This document shows, piece by piece, positions 1 through 7,494 of a DNA stretch of 64,000 bases. Position numbers and translations under genes: made by a program. The DNA is from Sphingobacteriaceae bacterium GW460-11-11-14-LB5. GTDB taxonomy: Bacteria > Bacteroidota > Bacteroidia > Sphingobacteriales > Sphingobacteriaceae. The stretch lies in the NCBI GenBank assembly GCA_002151545.1, contig CP021237.1:868001-932000 (forward strand). Direction: 5' to 3'. Under the pieces are notes generated by a model, which was not told where the DNA came from, ran no database searches, and saw only the letters and a list, made by a program, of their open reading frames with translations. Numbering within the stretch: the first letter of the stretch is position 1; each line of letters begins with the position of its first letter.

Positions 1-174
1 CAAATCCAGTTGTAATGGATCAGGATAACGATTATAATTTGCTGGTAATGGCGAACCATAACTGTTTTCGTTTGCATCTAAAAATACTGATGCCTGACCT
101 TTGAATTCGTCCCTGGCGGTAGAGTAGGGGCGAAGGTTTTTTATATTTTCTCTTACTAAATCGTTAATGTCCAT
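1..174 (-). CDS. hisC: Histidinol-phosphate aminotransferase, N-terminal 58 residues (runs off the window)
   Basis: Open from an ATG at 174 to the window edge, so only the first 58 codons are visible. The protein begins [14 protein letters not shown] and contains [10 protein letters not shown] followed by NRYPDP, the start of the PLP-dependent HisC fold, in which the LDANEN segment lies at the active-site entrance. The enzyme converts imidazole-acetol phosphate to histidinol phosphate in histidine biosynthesis. It is the third gene after hisG and hisD on the same strand, 106 bases downstream of hisD, with two palindromes in the gap. The C-terminal PLP lysine lies outside the window. Confidence 0.9.
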   Translation of the reverse strand, partial: MDINDLVRENIKNLRPYSTARDEFKGQASVFLDANENSYGSPLPANYNRYPDPLQLDL

Positions 175-193
175 TTTAATATTTTTATTCCTC

Positions 194-250
194 ACCCTGA
201 ATTTAGTTCAGGGTCTTTTTATTATATAGATGCTGAAATAAATTCAGCAT
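194..250. repeat. Two adjacent 8-bp-stem palindromes between hisD and hisC
   Basis: ACCCTGAA-TTTAG-TTCAGGGT (194-214) is followed by ATGCTGAA-ATAAA-TTCAGCAT (230-250). A T-run follows the first hairpin on the plus strand. On the minus strand, where the his genes run, no T-tract follows, so they look more like dispersed palindromes than a terminator. The ATGCTG/CAGCAT arms recur at 15995-16023. They may affect mRNA stability or the hisD/hisC expression ratio. Confidence 0.6.
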
Positions 251-280
251 GACGGCCTCACTATATAGGTTTACCTTAAT

Positions 281-1561
281 TTAATTCTTCAATCTAATAC
301 TCACCGCATTCTTATGCGCTTCTAGTCCTTCTGCTGCGGCAAGTATCTCAACTGTACGGCCTATGTTGTTTAATCCTGTTGCAGAAAGGTGCTGAAAGGT
401 GATTTTTTTCAGAAAAGCATCAGTAGATACACCCGAATAAGCCTTTGCGAAACCACTGGTTGGTAAGGTATGGTTCGTTCCGGAAGCATAATCGCCAGCA
501 CTTTCTGGTGTAAGGTTACCCAAAAACACCGATCCTGCATTGGTAATCAATGGAATAAGGCTTTGAAAATGTTCAGTAGCCAATATTAAATGCTCTGGTG
601 CATATTCATTTGAAAATTGCATCGCCTCTTCCAGGTTTTTAGCTAAAACCGCATATGAATTGGCTATTGCCTTAGCTGCAATATCCTTTCTAGGGAGCAC
701 ATTAAGCTGATTTTCAATTTCTTTTAAGGTTTCAGCGATGATCTGATAAGAAGTAGCCACTAAAATAGCCTGACTATCAGTTCCGTGTTCTGCCTGTGCA
801 AGCAGATCAGCAGCAATAAATGAAGGGTTGGCAGTCTCATCAGCGATAACCAGTACCTCTGATGGTCCGGCAGGCATATCGATAGCTACTTTATTTTGAA
901 CCATTGTTTTTGCTGTAGTGACATAACGGTTGCCGGGACCGAAGATCTTATATACCTGTGGTACGCTTTCCGTTCCGAAAGCCATTGCAGCAACCGCTTG
1001 TGCGCCGCCAATTAAGAATACTTTTTCGATACCCAAAAGCACCGCGCAGTAGGCCAGATAACAATTGGTTTTGCCATCATTTTGTGGAGGAGAACATACC
1101 ACAATTTCTTTACAGCCGGCAATGATTGCAGGGGTAGCCAGCATTAAAAAAGTACTCGGTAAAACGGCTGTTCCTCCCGGGATATAAAGGCCCACTTTTT
1201 CAATTGGCCTCGATTCGCGCCAACACATAACGCCTGGCATCGTTTCGATTTTATCTTCAGTTTTTAACTGCGACTGGTGAAAAGTTTTAATGTTTTGATA
1301 GGCCGTATCAATCGCTTTTTTTGCTTCAGCCGGAATGTTAGAGGCAATTGATTTTAATTCTTCAGCATCCAAAAACAGCTTCTCCAAATCAACTTTATCA
1401 AACGCTTTTGCGAAGTTGAAAAGTGCCTGGTCGCCATCTTTTTTTACCGTGCTGATGATGTCGGTTACCCGTTCTTCAACCAGTTTGTCGTCTTCAATCT
1501 GCCTTGAACAAAGTTCTTCAATTTTTGATTTAGATAAATCTGTATAATTGTAGATTTTCAA
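281..1561 (-). CDS. hisD: Histidinol dehydrogenase
   Basis: A 426-residue protein, the usual HisD length. It catalyses the last two steps of histidine biosynthesis, oxidising histidinol to histidine with two NAD+ and a zinc. Recognisable blocks are GLYIPGGTAVLPST (about 124-137), the GPGNRYVTTAK segment, DMPAGPSEVLVIAD, and AEHGTDSQ (about 255), which holds conserved zinc/catalytic residues. The late EYAPEHLIL block is also present. The start is an ATG 49 bases after hisG, and the gene sits between hisG and hisC on the same strand. Expression should follow the leader attenuator upstream of hisG. Confidence 0.96.
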   Translation of the reverse strand: MKIYNYTDLSKSKIEELCSRQIEDDKLVEERVTDIISTVKKDGDQALFNFAKAFDKVDLEKLFLDAEELKSIASNIPAEAKKAIDTAYQNIKTFHQSQLKTEDKIETMPGVMCWRESRPIEKVGLYIPGGTAVLPSTFLMLATPAIIAGCKEIVVCSPPQNDGKTNCYLAYCAVLLGIEKVFLIGGAQAVAAMAFGTESVPQVYKIFGPGNRYVTTAKTMVQNKVAIDMPAGPSEVLVIADETANPSFIAADLLAQAEHGTDSQAILVATSYQIIAETLKEIENQLNVLPRKDIAAKAIANSYAVLAKNLEEAMQFSNEYAPEHLILATEHFQSLIPLITNAGSVFLGNLTPESAGDYASGTNHTLPTSGFAKAYSGVSTDAFLKKITFQHLSATGLNNIGRTVEILAAAEGLEAHKNAVSIRLKN

Positions 1562-1610
1562 TGTTTTATAATTTAAAATTAACTAATAGTTAATGTGAAT
1601 TTAAACGATT

Positions 1611-2462
1611 TTATCTGATTATTTTCTCGATTGGCATTACTAAAATACCCTCAGCACCTGCTGCTTTTAAACTGTTGATTTTATCCCAGAAGTCTTCTTC
1701 AGCAATTACAGAATGAACGGCTACCCAGTTCGGTTCGAAGAGTGGAACCACGGTTGGACTTTTTACACCTGGCAGTAAATCGACTACCTTTTGAAGGTTA
1801 TCTTTTGATACATTTAGTACCACGTATTTGTTCGATTTTGCACTAAGTACAGAGCGGATGCGTTGAAGCAATTCTGCAACTTCAGGATTATCAGCTATCG
1901 ATTTATTTCCAATTAAAACGGCTTCCGATTGCATTACATCAGCGAATGGTTTTAGGCCATTGCTCTTTAATGTTCCACCGGTTGATACGATATCAAAAAT
2001 GGCATCACTTAAGCCTAAACCCGGACCAATTTCTACCGATCCTGAAATGGTTCTGATATCAGATTTGATACCTTTTTCCTGTAAGAATTTTTCGAGGATT
2101 ACGGGATAAGATGTCGCAATAGCTTTGCCATTTAACTCCTCTAATTTTTGGATATTACTGGTGGCCTGAACCGCGATTTTTAAAGTGCATTTTCCGAAAC
2201 CTAATTTTTGCAGATAATCAACTTCTGCTTTGGTTTCTACAATTACATTTTCGCCAACGATACCCAGATCGGCAATGCCATCTTGTACATATTCAGGAAT
2301 ATCATCATCGCGAAGGAAAAGAATTTCTAAAGGAAAATTGGTAACGGTTGAGATGAGTGAGCTTTTGTAGTTTTCGAAAGATAAACCACAGTTTTTAAGT
2401 ATTTCTACAGATTTTTCGTTTAACCTACCCGACTTTTGGATAGCGATTTTAAGTGTTTTCAA
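1611..2462 (-). CDS. hisG: ATP phosphoribosyltransferase, long form
   Basis: HisG condenses ATP and PRPP in the first, committed step of histidine synthesis. At 283 residues it is the long form: catalytic lobes (about 1-210) followed by a C-terminal ACT/PII-like regulatory domain (about 210-283) that binds histidine for feedback inhibition. The PRPP-loop region reads IVSTGGTLKSNGL. The start appears to be TTG at 2460-2462. No in-frame ATG lies between it and the upstream in-frame stop, and the TTG gives the expected MKTLKIAIQKSGRL N-terminus. It is first in hisG-hisD-hisC, behind a His-rich leader peptide and a terminator-like hairpin. Confidence 0.95.
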   Translation of the reverse strand: MKTLKIAIQKSGRLNEKSVEILKNCGLSFENYKSSLISTVTNFPLEILFLRDDDIPEYVQDGIADLGIVGENVIVETKAEVDYLQKLGFGKCTLKIAVQATSNIQKLEELNGKAIATSYPVILEKFLQEKGIKSDIRTISGSVEIGPGLGLSDAIFDIVSTGGTLKSNGLKPFADVMQSEAVLIGNKSIADNPEVAELLQRIRSVLSAKSNKYVVLNVSKDNLQKVVDLLPGVKSPTVVPLFEPNWVAVHSVIAEEDFWDKINSLKAAGAEGILVMPIEKIIR

Positions 2463-2500
2463 AGTATTGAATATAGAGTGAACAAGAAATTATTTTACGG

Positions 2501-2523
2501 AAAAAAGTTTTGAAGTACAAAAC
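2501..2523 (-). terminator. Candidate his attenuator terminator
   Basis: Read on the minus strand: GTTTTG-TACTT-CAAAAC followed directly by six T. It lies 16 bases after the stop of the His-rich leader peptide and 38 bases before hisG, the position expected for transcription attenuation. The stem is short and AU-rich. The TTTGAA in the leader ORF (TTG AAC codons) could pair with TTCAAA of the terminator's 3' arm and act as a competing antiterminator; that pairing is inference. Confidence 0.6.
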
Positions 2524-2539
2524 AAACATATCATATCGC

Positions 2540-2587
2540 CTATCGGCGATGGTGTAAATGTAAGTGATGGTTCAAAGTTAAATTCAT
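2540..2587 (-). CDS. hisL: Histidine operon leader peptide, 15 residues, five His codons
   Basis: A short ORF reading MNLTLNHHLHLHHRR then TAG, upstream of hisG. Five of eight consecutive codons (residues 7-14) are CAT/CAC, far from chance, and the ORF lies between a good promoter and a hairpin with a T-tract just before hisG. This is the signature of ribosome-mediated attenuation: low charged tRNA-His stalls the ribosome on the His codons and lets transcription continue into hisG. A perfect ATCGCC-TATC-GGCGAT hairpin (2535-2550) covers the leader's 3' end and could act as a pause or alternative structure. Attenuation itself is inferred. Confidence 0.8.
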   Translation of the reverse strand: MNLTLNHHLHLHHRR

Positions 2588-2631
2588 AAATTATTTCTGC
2601 CAGTATCAATGCTTTAGCTGATAAGCGCTGG

Positions 2632-2664
2632 CAAATATAGTGTTTGAAATGGGAAAACAAAAAA
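2632..2664 (-). promoter_or_regulatory. hisG leader promoter (TTTG / TAnnTTTG)
   Basis: On the minus strand TTTTTTG (2658-2664) is followed 18 bases later by TATATTTG (2632-2639), a perfect match to the Bacteroidota -7 consensus. Transcription would start near 2625. The 5' UTR could fold TGCCAG...TATCA...TGATA-CTGGCA just ahead of the leader peptide ATG at 2587. Confidence 0.7.
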
Positions 2665-2688
2665 TAATGGCACTTAATTTGCCATTAT
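2664..2688. other. 9-bp perfect palindrome in the hisG/ldt divergent region
   Basis: ATAATGGCA-(7)-TGCCATTAT lies immediately upstream of the hisG -33 box and 50 bases before the plus-strand lipoprotein gene. It could be an operator or a structural palindrome. No regulator is recognised for it. Confidence 0.4.
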
Positions 2689-2737
2689 GCTGTTTTTATT
2701 GCCAATAACCCTTATTTTGTATTAAAATTTTACGTAT

Positions 2738-4300
2738 TTGAAAAAGTTCCGCTTTCTAATTCTGCCCTTTATTTTATTTATTTCTGCCTGTGGATGGTTT
2801 AAAAGCCCACCAGAGATTGGGAAAGTACTGTCTGAACATTTTAAGAATAAAATCTACAAAGATTTCGATACTGTAGCTTATGATAGCATTTTTGTGAAAA
2901 CAATGGACAGTCTTTCGGGTAAATTCGTTAATCCGAAAACTATTAAAGCTTTTTATGCCGATAATTATGCTCAACCTAAGCTGGTTACACAATTTTATAT
3001 TAATGGTGAGCTGGATTCGTTAGTGAACTATTTAGATCAGAGTGAGGTGCATGGCTTTAATCCAAAGATTTTTAAAGGAGATGAAATTAAAAGCTTGTTA
3101 GCCGTATTAACAGCCAATAAGTTTAAAAAGGTAGAGGAAAGTTATCCCGTAATCGCGAAATTAGAGTTATTGTCGGCTAATGCTTATCTGAATTATAATA
3201 ATTACCTTAAATATGGGGTGGTAAATCCCCGCACCATTTTTTCACGTTATTACATTAAAGTTAGGCGTCCGGATAGCTTAGGAATGTCTAATCTTTTAAA
3301 TGGTAAAAGTCTTGTGGATACCTTAAGATCCGTTCAGCCAAAATCAGTTCAGTATAAAGCATTGCAGTCGGCCTATTTAAATGCAGATGCTGAAAGTGAG
3401 AAGCGGATTTTACTGTTGAACATGGAACGTTTCCGCTGGAAAATGCCGGAGACCGGAGACAATTATGTGCAGGTAAATATTCCTGATTTTAGGTTGACCT
3501 GGCTGGACAAAACCGATACGGTAATTACGATGAAAGTTTGTGTGGGTGGGAAGCGTGAAAACGGTTATGAAGATAAGCTAAAAGCCTTTGCAAAATCTGG
3601 TAATTTAGATGACAAACCGAAGAACCATGAGACGCCTTTATTGTTCAGTAAAATCAACTCCATTCAGGCCAATCCGATCTGGAATATTCCGGTAAGTATT
3701 GCGCAAAGTGAGATCTATTGGATGGCTCGAAAAGATCCATATTATTTATCAAATAGCAACATCAAAGTTTACTATAAAGACAAACTAATTGGTGAGCCTG
3801 ATACCATCAATTGGAACAGGTATTCGCGTGATAAATTACCCTTTAAATTTAAACAAGGATCTGGTGGAGGAAACGCTTTAGGAAAGTTCAAATTTATCTT
3901 CGATAACAGCTCGAGTATTTACCTGCACGATACCAATAACAAGAACGGTTTTAACTTAAGCAATCGGGCAATCAGTCATGGTTGTGTTCGTATTGAGAAG
4001 CCTTTGGAATTTGCCGAACTTTTGGTGAAAGATTCTTACACTTATGATAAACTCAGGGCTGAAGTAGATTTGCCGCCGATAGATAGTACACATGTAAAAT
4101 GGTATAAAAAACGCATGGCACAAAAGGCTGATACGCTTAAAACTTTTCAATTAAAACCAGCTTGGTTTGCGCCAAAGAAAAATGTTCCGTTAATTATTAC
4201 CTATATCACGGCATGGGCTCAAAACGATAGGATCGAATACAGGCCTGATGTTTATGGCATGGACGAAAAACTTTGGGTTGCGATGAAGAAGTTTAGGTAG
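2738..4300 (+). CDS. L,D-transpeptidase (YcbB-like), lipoprotein
   Basis: Peptidoglycan-modifying transpeptidase that would form 3-3 crosslinks or link donors to meso-DAP. The N-terminus is a lipoprotein signal: a hydrophobic run ending FISAC, with the lipidated Cys at about residue 18. The catalytic YkuD domain occupies roughly residues 235-430, with the signature SHGCVR; nucleophile Cys416, preceded by His414 and followed by Arg418. An earlier conserved LHDTNN also fits. The 520-residue length matches YcbB-type enzymes, which carry an N-terminal scaffold domain. The start is TTG (2738-2740), chosen because it begins the signal peptide. It is divergent from the his genes and monocistronic as far as seen. 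Confidence 0.88.
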   Translation: MKKFRFLILPFILFISACGWFKSPPEIGKVLSEHFKNKIYKDFDTVAYDSIFVKTMDSLSGKFVNPKTIKAFYADNYAQPKLVTQFYINGELDSLVNYLDQSEVHGFNPKIFKGDEIKSLLAVLTANKFKKVEESYPVIAKLELLSANAYLNYNNYLKYGVVNPRTIFSRYYIKVRRPDSLGMSNLLNGKSLVDTLRSVQPKSVQYKALQSAYLNADAESEKRILLLNMERFRWKMPETGDNYVQVNIPDFRLTWLDKTDTVITMKVCVGGKRENGYEDKLKAFAKSGNLDDKPKNHETPLLFSKINSIQANPIWNIPVSIAQSEIYWMARKDPYYLSNSNIKVYYKDKLIGEPDTINWNRYSRDKLPFKFKQGSGGGNALGKFKFIFDNSSSIYLHDTNNKNGFNLSNRAISHGCVRIEKPLEFAELLVKDSYTYDKLRAEVDLPPIDSTHVKWYKKRMAQKADTLKTFQLKPAWFAPKKNVPLIITYITAWAQNDRIEYRPDVYGMDEKLWVAMKKFR

Positions 4301-4339
4301 AATTTAATCAACAGTTTCAATCTTCTTCGTTAAAAGGAT

Positions 4340-4364
4340 TAACTTTGTGTTGTTTTAACACAAA
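4340..4364 (+). promoter_or_regulatory. Promoter -7 box and NrtR-type operator 1 (upstream of the regulator gene)
   Basis: TAACTTTG (4340-4347) is a perfect TAnnTTTG box. Starting at its TTTG is the inverted repeat TTTGTGT-N7-ACACAAA (4344-4364), ending six bases before the regulator's ATG. A bound protein would cover the promoter and the start region. Two more copies with identical spacing lie at 5055-5075 and 5108-5128, arguing for a single regulator acting on its own gene and the operon. Confidence 0.75.
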
Positions 4365-4370
4365 TTAAGA

Positions 4371-5063
4371 ATGATCGATCAAAATATCAAAATCGCTGTT
4401 GATGCTATTGTTTTTGGCTATGAAAAAGGAACGCTTTATGTACTGGCTGTTCAGCAACGTTTTGGTAAGTTAGCCGATCGCTGGGTTTTACCAGGTGGAT
4501 TTATTTTAAATGATGAGCCTTTAATAAGCGCTGTAGAGCGGGAGCTGAAAGAAGAGGCGGGTATAACCGTAAATTATCTTGAACAGTTAGGAACTTTTGG
4601 TGATGATATCAATCGTGATGAACGCTTCAGGGTAATTTCTGTAACCTATTTTGCTTTAGTAAATCCGAAAAACTTTGTGTTAAAGGCCGATACTGACGCC
4701 AAAGATGCCAGGTGGTTTCCGGTTGATGAAATTCCACAGTTGGGTTATGATCATAATGAAATGGTCAACCTGGCGCACCAGCGGCTAAAAAGCAAATTGA
4801 CGTATCAGCCAATCGGATTTGACTTATTGGATCAGGAATTCCTCTTCTCCGATCTGGAGAATTTATACTGTTCCATTTTAGAAAGAGATATCGACAGAAG
4901 AAATTTCAGAAAAAAAATTCTAAGTTTTGGAATTGTTAAAGAAACTGATAAAGTGGTTAAAATCGGAGTTAGTGGTAGACCAGGGAAGCTTTTTACTTTC
5001 GATAAGCCGAAATATAACCAACTTTTAAAAGAAAATTTCCAGTTTGACATTAGGTTTGCGTAA
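4371..5063 (+). CDS. nrtR: NrtR-like Nudix-domain transcriptional regulator
   Basis: Two parts are visible. An N-terminal Nudix domain (about 1-145) has a complete Nudix box: Gly43, Glu49, Arg57-Glu58-Leu59, Glu61-Glu62, Gly64-Ile65. A C-terminal winged helix (about 150-230) ends in GRPGKLFTFDKP, typical of the NrtR/COG4111 family. Known NrtR proteins repress NAD metabolism genes and respond to ADP-ribose-type ligands. Here an intact box means catalysis is not excluded. The gene heads a NAD/ADP-ribose operon and is preceded by a palindrome matching two others before the next gene, suggesting autoregulation. The symbol is by family; a sugar-responsive paralogue of the family is the alternative. 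Confidence 0.8.
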   Translation: MIDQNIKIAVDAIVFGYEKGTLYVLAVQQRFGKLADRWVLPGGFILNDEPLISAVERELKEEAGITVNYLEQLGTFGDDINRDERFRVISVTYFALVNPKNFVLKADTDAKDARWFPVDEIPQLGYDHNEMVNLAHQRLKSKLTYQPIGFDLLDQEFLFSDLENLYCSILERDIDRRNFRKKILSFGIVKETDKVVKIGVSGRPGKLFTFDKPKYNQLLKENFQFDIRFA

Positions 5064-5075
5064 AATAAACACAAA
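5051..5075 (+). promoter_or_regulatory. TAnnTTTG box and NrtR-type operator 2
   Basis: TAGGTTTG (5051-5058) runs into TTTGCGT-N7-ACACAAA (5055-5075), overlapping the stop codon of the regulator gene. It has the same arm sequence and 7-base spacer as the sites at 4344 and 5108. It lies 32 bases upstream of site 3, about three helical turns, allowing cooperative binding or a loop. Confidence 0.7.
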
Positions 5076-5078
5076 TTA

Positions 5079-5128
5079 TTTTTTGGATTCTGAAAATGAT
5101 TTTTATATTTGTGTAAATAATACGCAAA
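5079..5128 (+). promoter_or_regulatory. Operon promoter with NrtR-type operator 3
   Basis: TTTTTTG (5079-5085), 18 bases, then TATATTTG (5104-5111) form a near-ideal Bacteroidota promoter with the same spacing as the hisG promoter. The inverted repeat TTTGTGT-N7-ACGCAAA (5108-5128) begins in the TTTG of the -7 box and ends three bases before the ATG at 5132. Binding there should block transcription of the whole NAD/ADP-ribose operon. Confidence 0.78.
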
Positions 5129-5131
5129 TAT

Positions 5132-5965
5132 ATGTTAAATCTAAATCCGGGTTTTACTCCGCTAGGCGAAAATAACTTAATCGAATACAAATCTTTCTTG
5201 TTTGCAGGTGGCGAACCACATATTAAAATTTCAAATAATTTTGATGCTGCCCTGCCTATTACCATTACGCACCGAATAAATTCCTTTAACGATTTAGGCC
5301 TGATCTGTATTACAGTTGATGCGCTCAAAAGAATGGGGGTGAAGGAGATTCATCTTTTTATACCATATTTTCCTGCAGCGAGACAAGATCGCGTCATGAT
5401 TCCAGGCGAGCCCTTGTCGGTAAAAGTGTATGCCGATATTATTAATGCAATGGCATTGGCAAATGTTACCATTTTTGATCCGCATAGCGAAGTAAGCCCG
5501 GCATTGCTCAATAACTGTGTTACCATTTCAAACCATGAATTTATAAAACAGGTAATTGCAAAAATTGGAACTGATGTAAAACTTATATCTCCAGATGGTG
5601 GCGCGTTAAAGAAAATTTATAAAGTTTCTGAGTTTTTAGATGGTGCAGAAGTGATAGAATGTTCAAAAAGCCGGGATGTGAAAACAGGAAAGCTTTCAGG
5701 ATTTAAAGTATATGCCGAAGATTTAGCCGGTGCTGATTGTTTAATCGTAGATGATATTTGTGATGGTGGTGGGACTTTTATTGGTCTGAGTGAAGCGCTA
5801 AAGGCTAAAAATGCTGGGAAATTATATTTAGCCATCAGTCACGGTATATTTAGCAAAGGCTTTGATGAACTAGACAAATACTTTGAGCAGATTTTTACTA
5901 CTGATTCGATCAAAGAGGTTGATCATAAAGGGGTAACACAGATAAAATTACAGAAGATATTGTAA
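5132..5965 (+). CDS. PRPP-synthetase-like pyrophosphokinase in NAD operon (PRPP or ADP-ribose pyrophosphate synthesis)
   Basis: Member of the ribose-phosphate pyrophosphokinase family. Visible motifs: YFPAARQDR (79-87), DPHSE (116-120, replacing the usual DLH), SPDGGALK (153-160), Lys179/Arg181 in SKSRD at the catalytic flexible loop, and the PRPP-type phosphate loop DCLIVDDICDGGGTF (202-216). At 277 residues it is shorter than housekeeping Prs (about 310-315) and lacks much of the N-terminal FAGN...RFSDGE region, so it is a divergent branch. It is paired with a NAMPT-like gene at the end of the operon. It may make PRPP for nicotinamide salvage, or, like Adps of the phage NARP1 route, pyrophosphorylate ADP-ribose. 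The sequence alone does not decide. Confidence 0.85.
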   Translation: MLNLNPGFTPLGENNLIEYKSFLFAGGEPHIKISNNFDAALPITITHRINSFNDLGLICITVDALKRMGVKEIHLFIPYFPAARQDRVMIPGEPLSVKVYADIINAMALANVTIFDPHSEVSPALLNNCVTISNHEFIKQVIAKIGTDVKLISPDGGALKKIYKVSEFLDGAEVIECSKSRDVKTGKLSGFKVYAEDLAGADCLIVDDICDGGGTFIGLSEALKAKNAGKLYLAISHGIFSKGFDELDKYFEQIFTTDSIKEVDHKGVTQIKLQKIL

Positions 5966-5994
5966 GCCTAAATATATTACTTAAGTAACATGAA

Positions 5995-7047
5995 ATGAAA
6001 AGCAAAATTGTTCATAATGCCCTCTTTGGTTTAGCTGTTGGTGATGCACTTGGTGTTCCTGTAGAATTTAAATCGAGAGCATATCTAACGCAAAACCCTG
6101 TTGAAGATATGAAAGGTTATGGAACCCATAATCAGCCTACTGGAACTTGGAGCGATGATAGTTCACTCACCTTTTGCTTAGCTGAAAGCCTCAGCTATGG
6201 GTATGATTTGCAGGATATATCCCAGAAATTTCTGAAATGGTACAATGGTAATATCTGGACCCCACATGGAGAAGTATTTGATATTGGGATTGCAACCGGC
6301 AAGGCAATACGGGAAATTGCTAAAGGAGTTGATCCGGTTTTATGTGGAGGTAGTGGAGAAACGGATAATGGAAATGGATCTTTAATGAGAATTCTGCCTC
6401 TGCTATTTTATCTTCAAGGTAAAAACGACTTGCAGTATATTTTTCAGCTGGTGAAAGAAGTTTCATCCATTACTCATGCGCACTTTCGGTCGGTTTTTGC
6501 TTGCTTTATTTATATCATTTATGGTGTGGAGCTGTTGGAAGGTAATGATAAGGATCAAGCATATCATAATATGAAGTTTAAGCTCAAAGATTTTATTGCA
6601 CAAAATAATTTCGAGTCAAAGGAAATCAATCTATTTAATAGAATTTTAATAGATGATATATCAACAGTCACTGAAAATGAGATTTATTGTTCAGGTTATG
6701 TGTTACACAGTCTCGAAGCTAGCTTATGGTGTATTCTTACTACTAAATCTTATGAGGATGCTGTTCTAAAAGCAGTTAATCTTGGTGACGATACCGATAC
6801 AACTGCGGCTATTGCAGGTGGTTTAGCAGGTTTGGTTTATGGTTTTGAAGCTATACCTGAAAAATGGATAAGCATGCTAGTAAGAAAAGGTGATATTGAA
6901 AATCTATGTAACAAGTTACAGAGTAAATATGAGCAGATGCAAAGCTATACAATAGCGAAACTGGTATCAAACACAAAAAACAAGAGTATTTTTTCTTTTG
7001 GGGGCATCAGGTTTCAAAAGATGGTGTTCTTTCTAAAGCTTGCTTAA
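5995..7047 (+). CDS. ADP-ribosylglycohydrolase (DraG/ARH family), C-terminal NADAR domain lost by frameshift
   Basis: ARH-fold hydrolase that removes ADP-ribose from proteins or other acceptors using two Mg2+. The fold starts at GLAVGDALGVPVEF. Metal-binding residues are in GTWSDDSSL (about 50-58) and GDDTDT (264-269: Asp265, Asp266, Asp268), so the active site looks intact. From about residue 333 the reading frame leaves the homologous sequence near a T/G homopolymer at 6990-7004. The 3' continuation encodes a NADAR domain in the -1 frame, so the last residues (FGGIRFQKMVFF...) are out-of-frame readthrough. The gene lies 29 bases after the PRPP-synthetase-like gene and 16 bases upstream of the macrodomain gene once the NADAR remnant is counted. 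Confidence 0.85.
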   Translation: MKSKIVHNALFGLAVGDALGVPVEFKSRAYLTQNPVEDMKGYGTHNQPTGTWSDDSSLTFCLAESLSYGYDLQDISQKFLKWYNGNIWTPHGEVFDIGIATGKAIREIAKGVDPVLCGGSGETDNGNGSLMRILPLLFYLQGKNDLQYIFQLVKEVSSITHAHFRSVFACFIYIIYGVELLEGNDKDQAYHNMKFKLKDFIAQNNFESKEINLFNRILIDDISTVTENEIYCSGYVLHSLEASLWCILTTKSYEDAVLKAVNLGDDTDTTAAIAGGLAGLVYGFEAIPEKWISMLVRKGDIENLCNKLQSKYEQMQSYTIAKLVSNTKNKSIFSFGGIRFQKMVFFLKLA

Positions 7048-7478
7048 GCCAGTGGTGGCATTCTCCTTTTGTGGTACATAAGATTAAATATAAAACTGCT
7101 GAACATTGGATGATGAGTAAAAAAGCTGAATTATTTAACGACAGTGAAACATTAAATAAAATTTTAGCTTCAAAATCCCCGGAAGAAGTTAAAAAACTGG
7201 GACGTGAGGTTAAAAATTATGATGAATCCATTTGGTCAAAAAACAGATATGAAATTGTGAAAGAGGGCAACTTTCATAAATTTAATCAAAATAAAGAGCT
7301 AAAAGAGTTTTTAATCCATACAGGAGATAAGATTTTAGCCGAGGCCAGTCCGGTTGATACGATTTGGTGAATTGGGTTGGCAGAAGACAATGCTGATGCA
7401 AAAATACCCAAGAATTGGAAAGGATTAAACCTTTTGGGCTTTGCATTGATGGAAGTTAGGGATGAGTTGTATAGGTAA
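6993..7478 (+). pseudogene. NADAR (YbiA-like) domain remnant: frameshifted and nonsense-interrupted
   Basis: Reading from 6993 gives FFWGHQVSKDG, then LSQWWHSPF, then YKTAEHWMMSKKAELF, the NADAR/DUF1768 core, continuing to SPVDTIW. This frame is displaced from the ARH frame and has no start of its own before 7071 or later. At 7368-7370 a TGA stands where the family has glycine (IW-G-IGL), a likely GGA-to-TGA change. After it the same frame continues IGLAEDNADAKIP to GFALMEVRDELYR and a natural stop at 7476-7478. Two lesions therefore separate and truncate an original ARH-NADAR fusion. NADAR enzymes are known to remove ADP-ribose from guanine. Either lesion could be a sequencing error. Confidence 0.82.
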
Positions 7479-7494
7479 CTTTAAATAAAAAATA

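Noticed and set aside
6990..7004. Programmed -1 frameshift joining ARH and NADAR
   Set aside because: No proper X-XXY-YYZ heptamer in the zero frame, and the downstream nonsense codon would still truncate NADAR.
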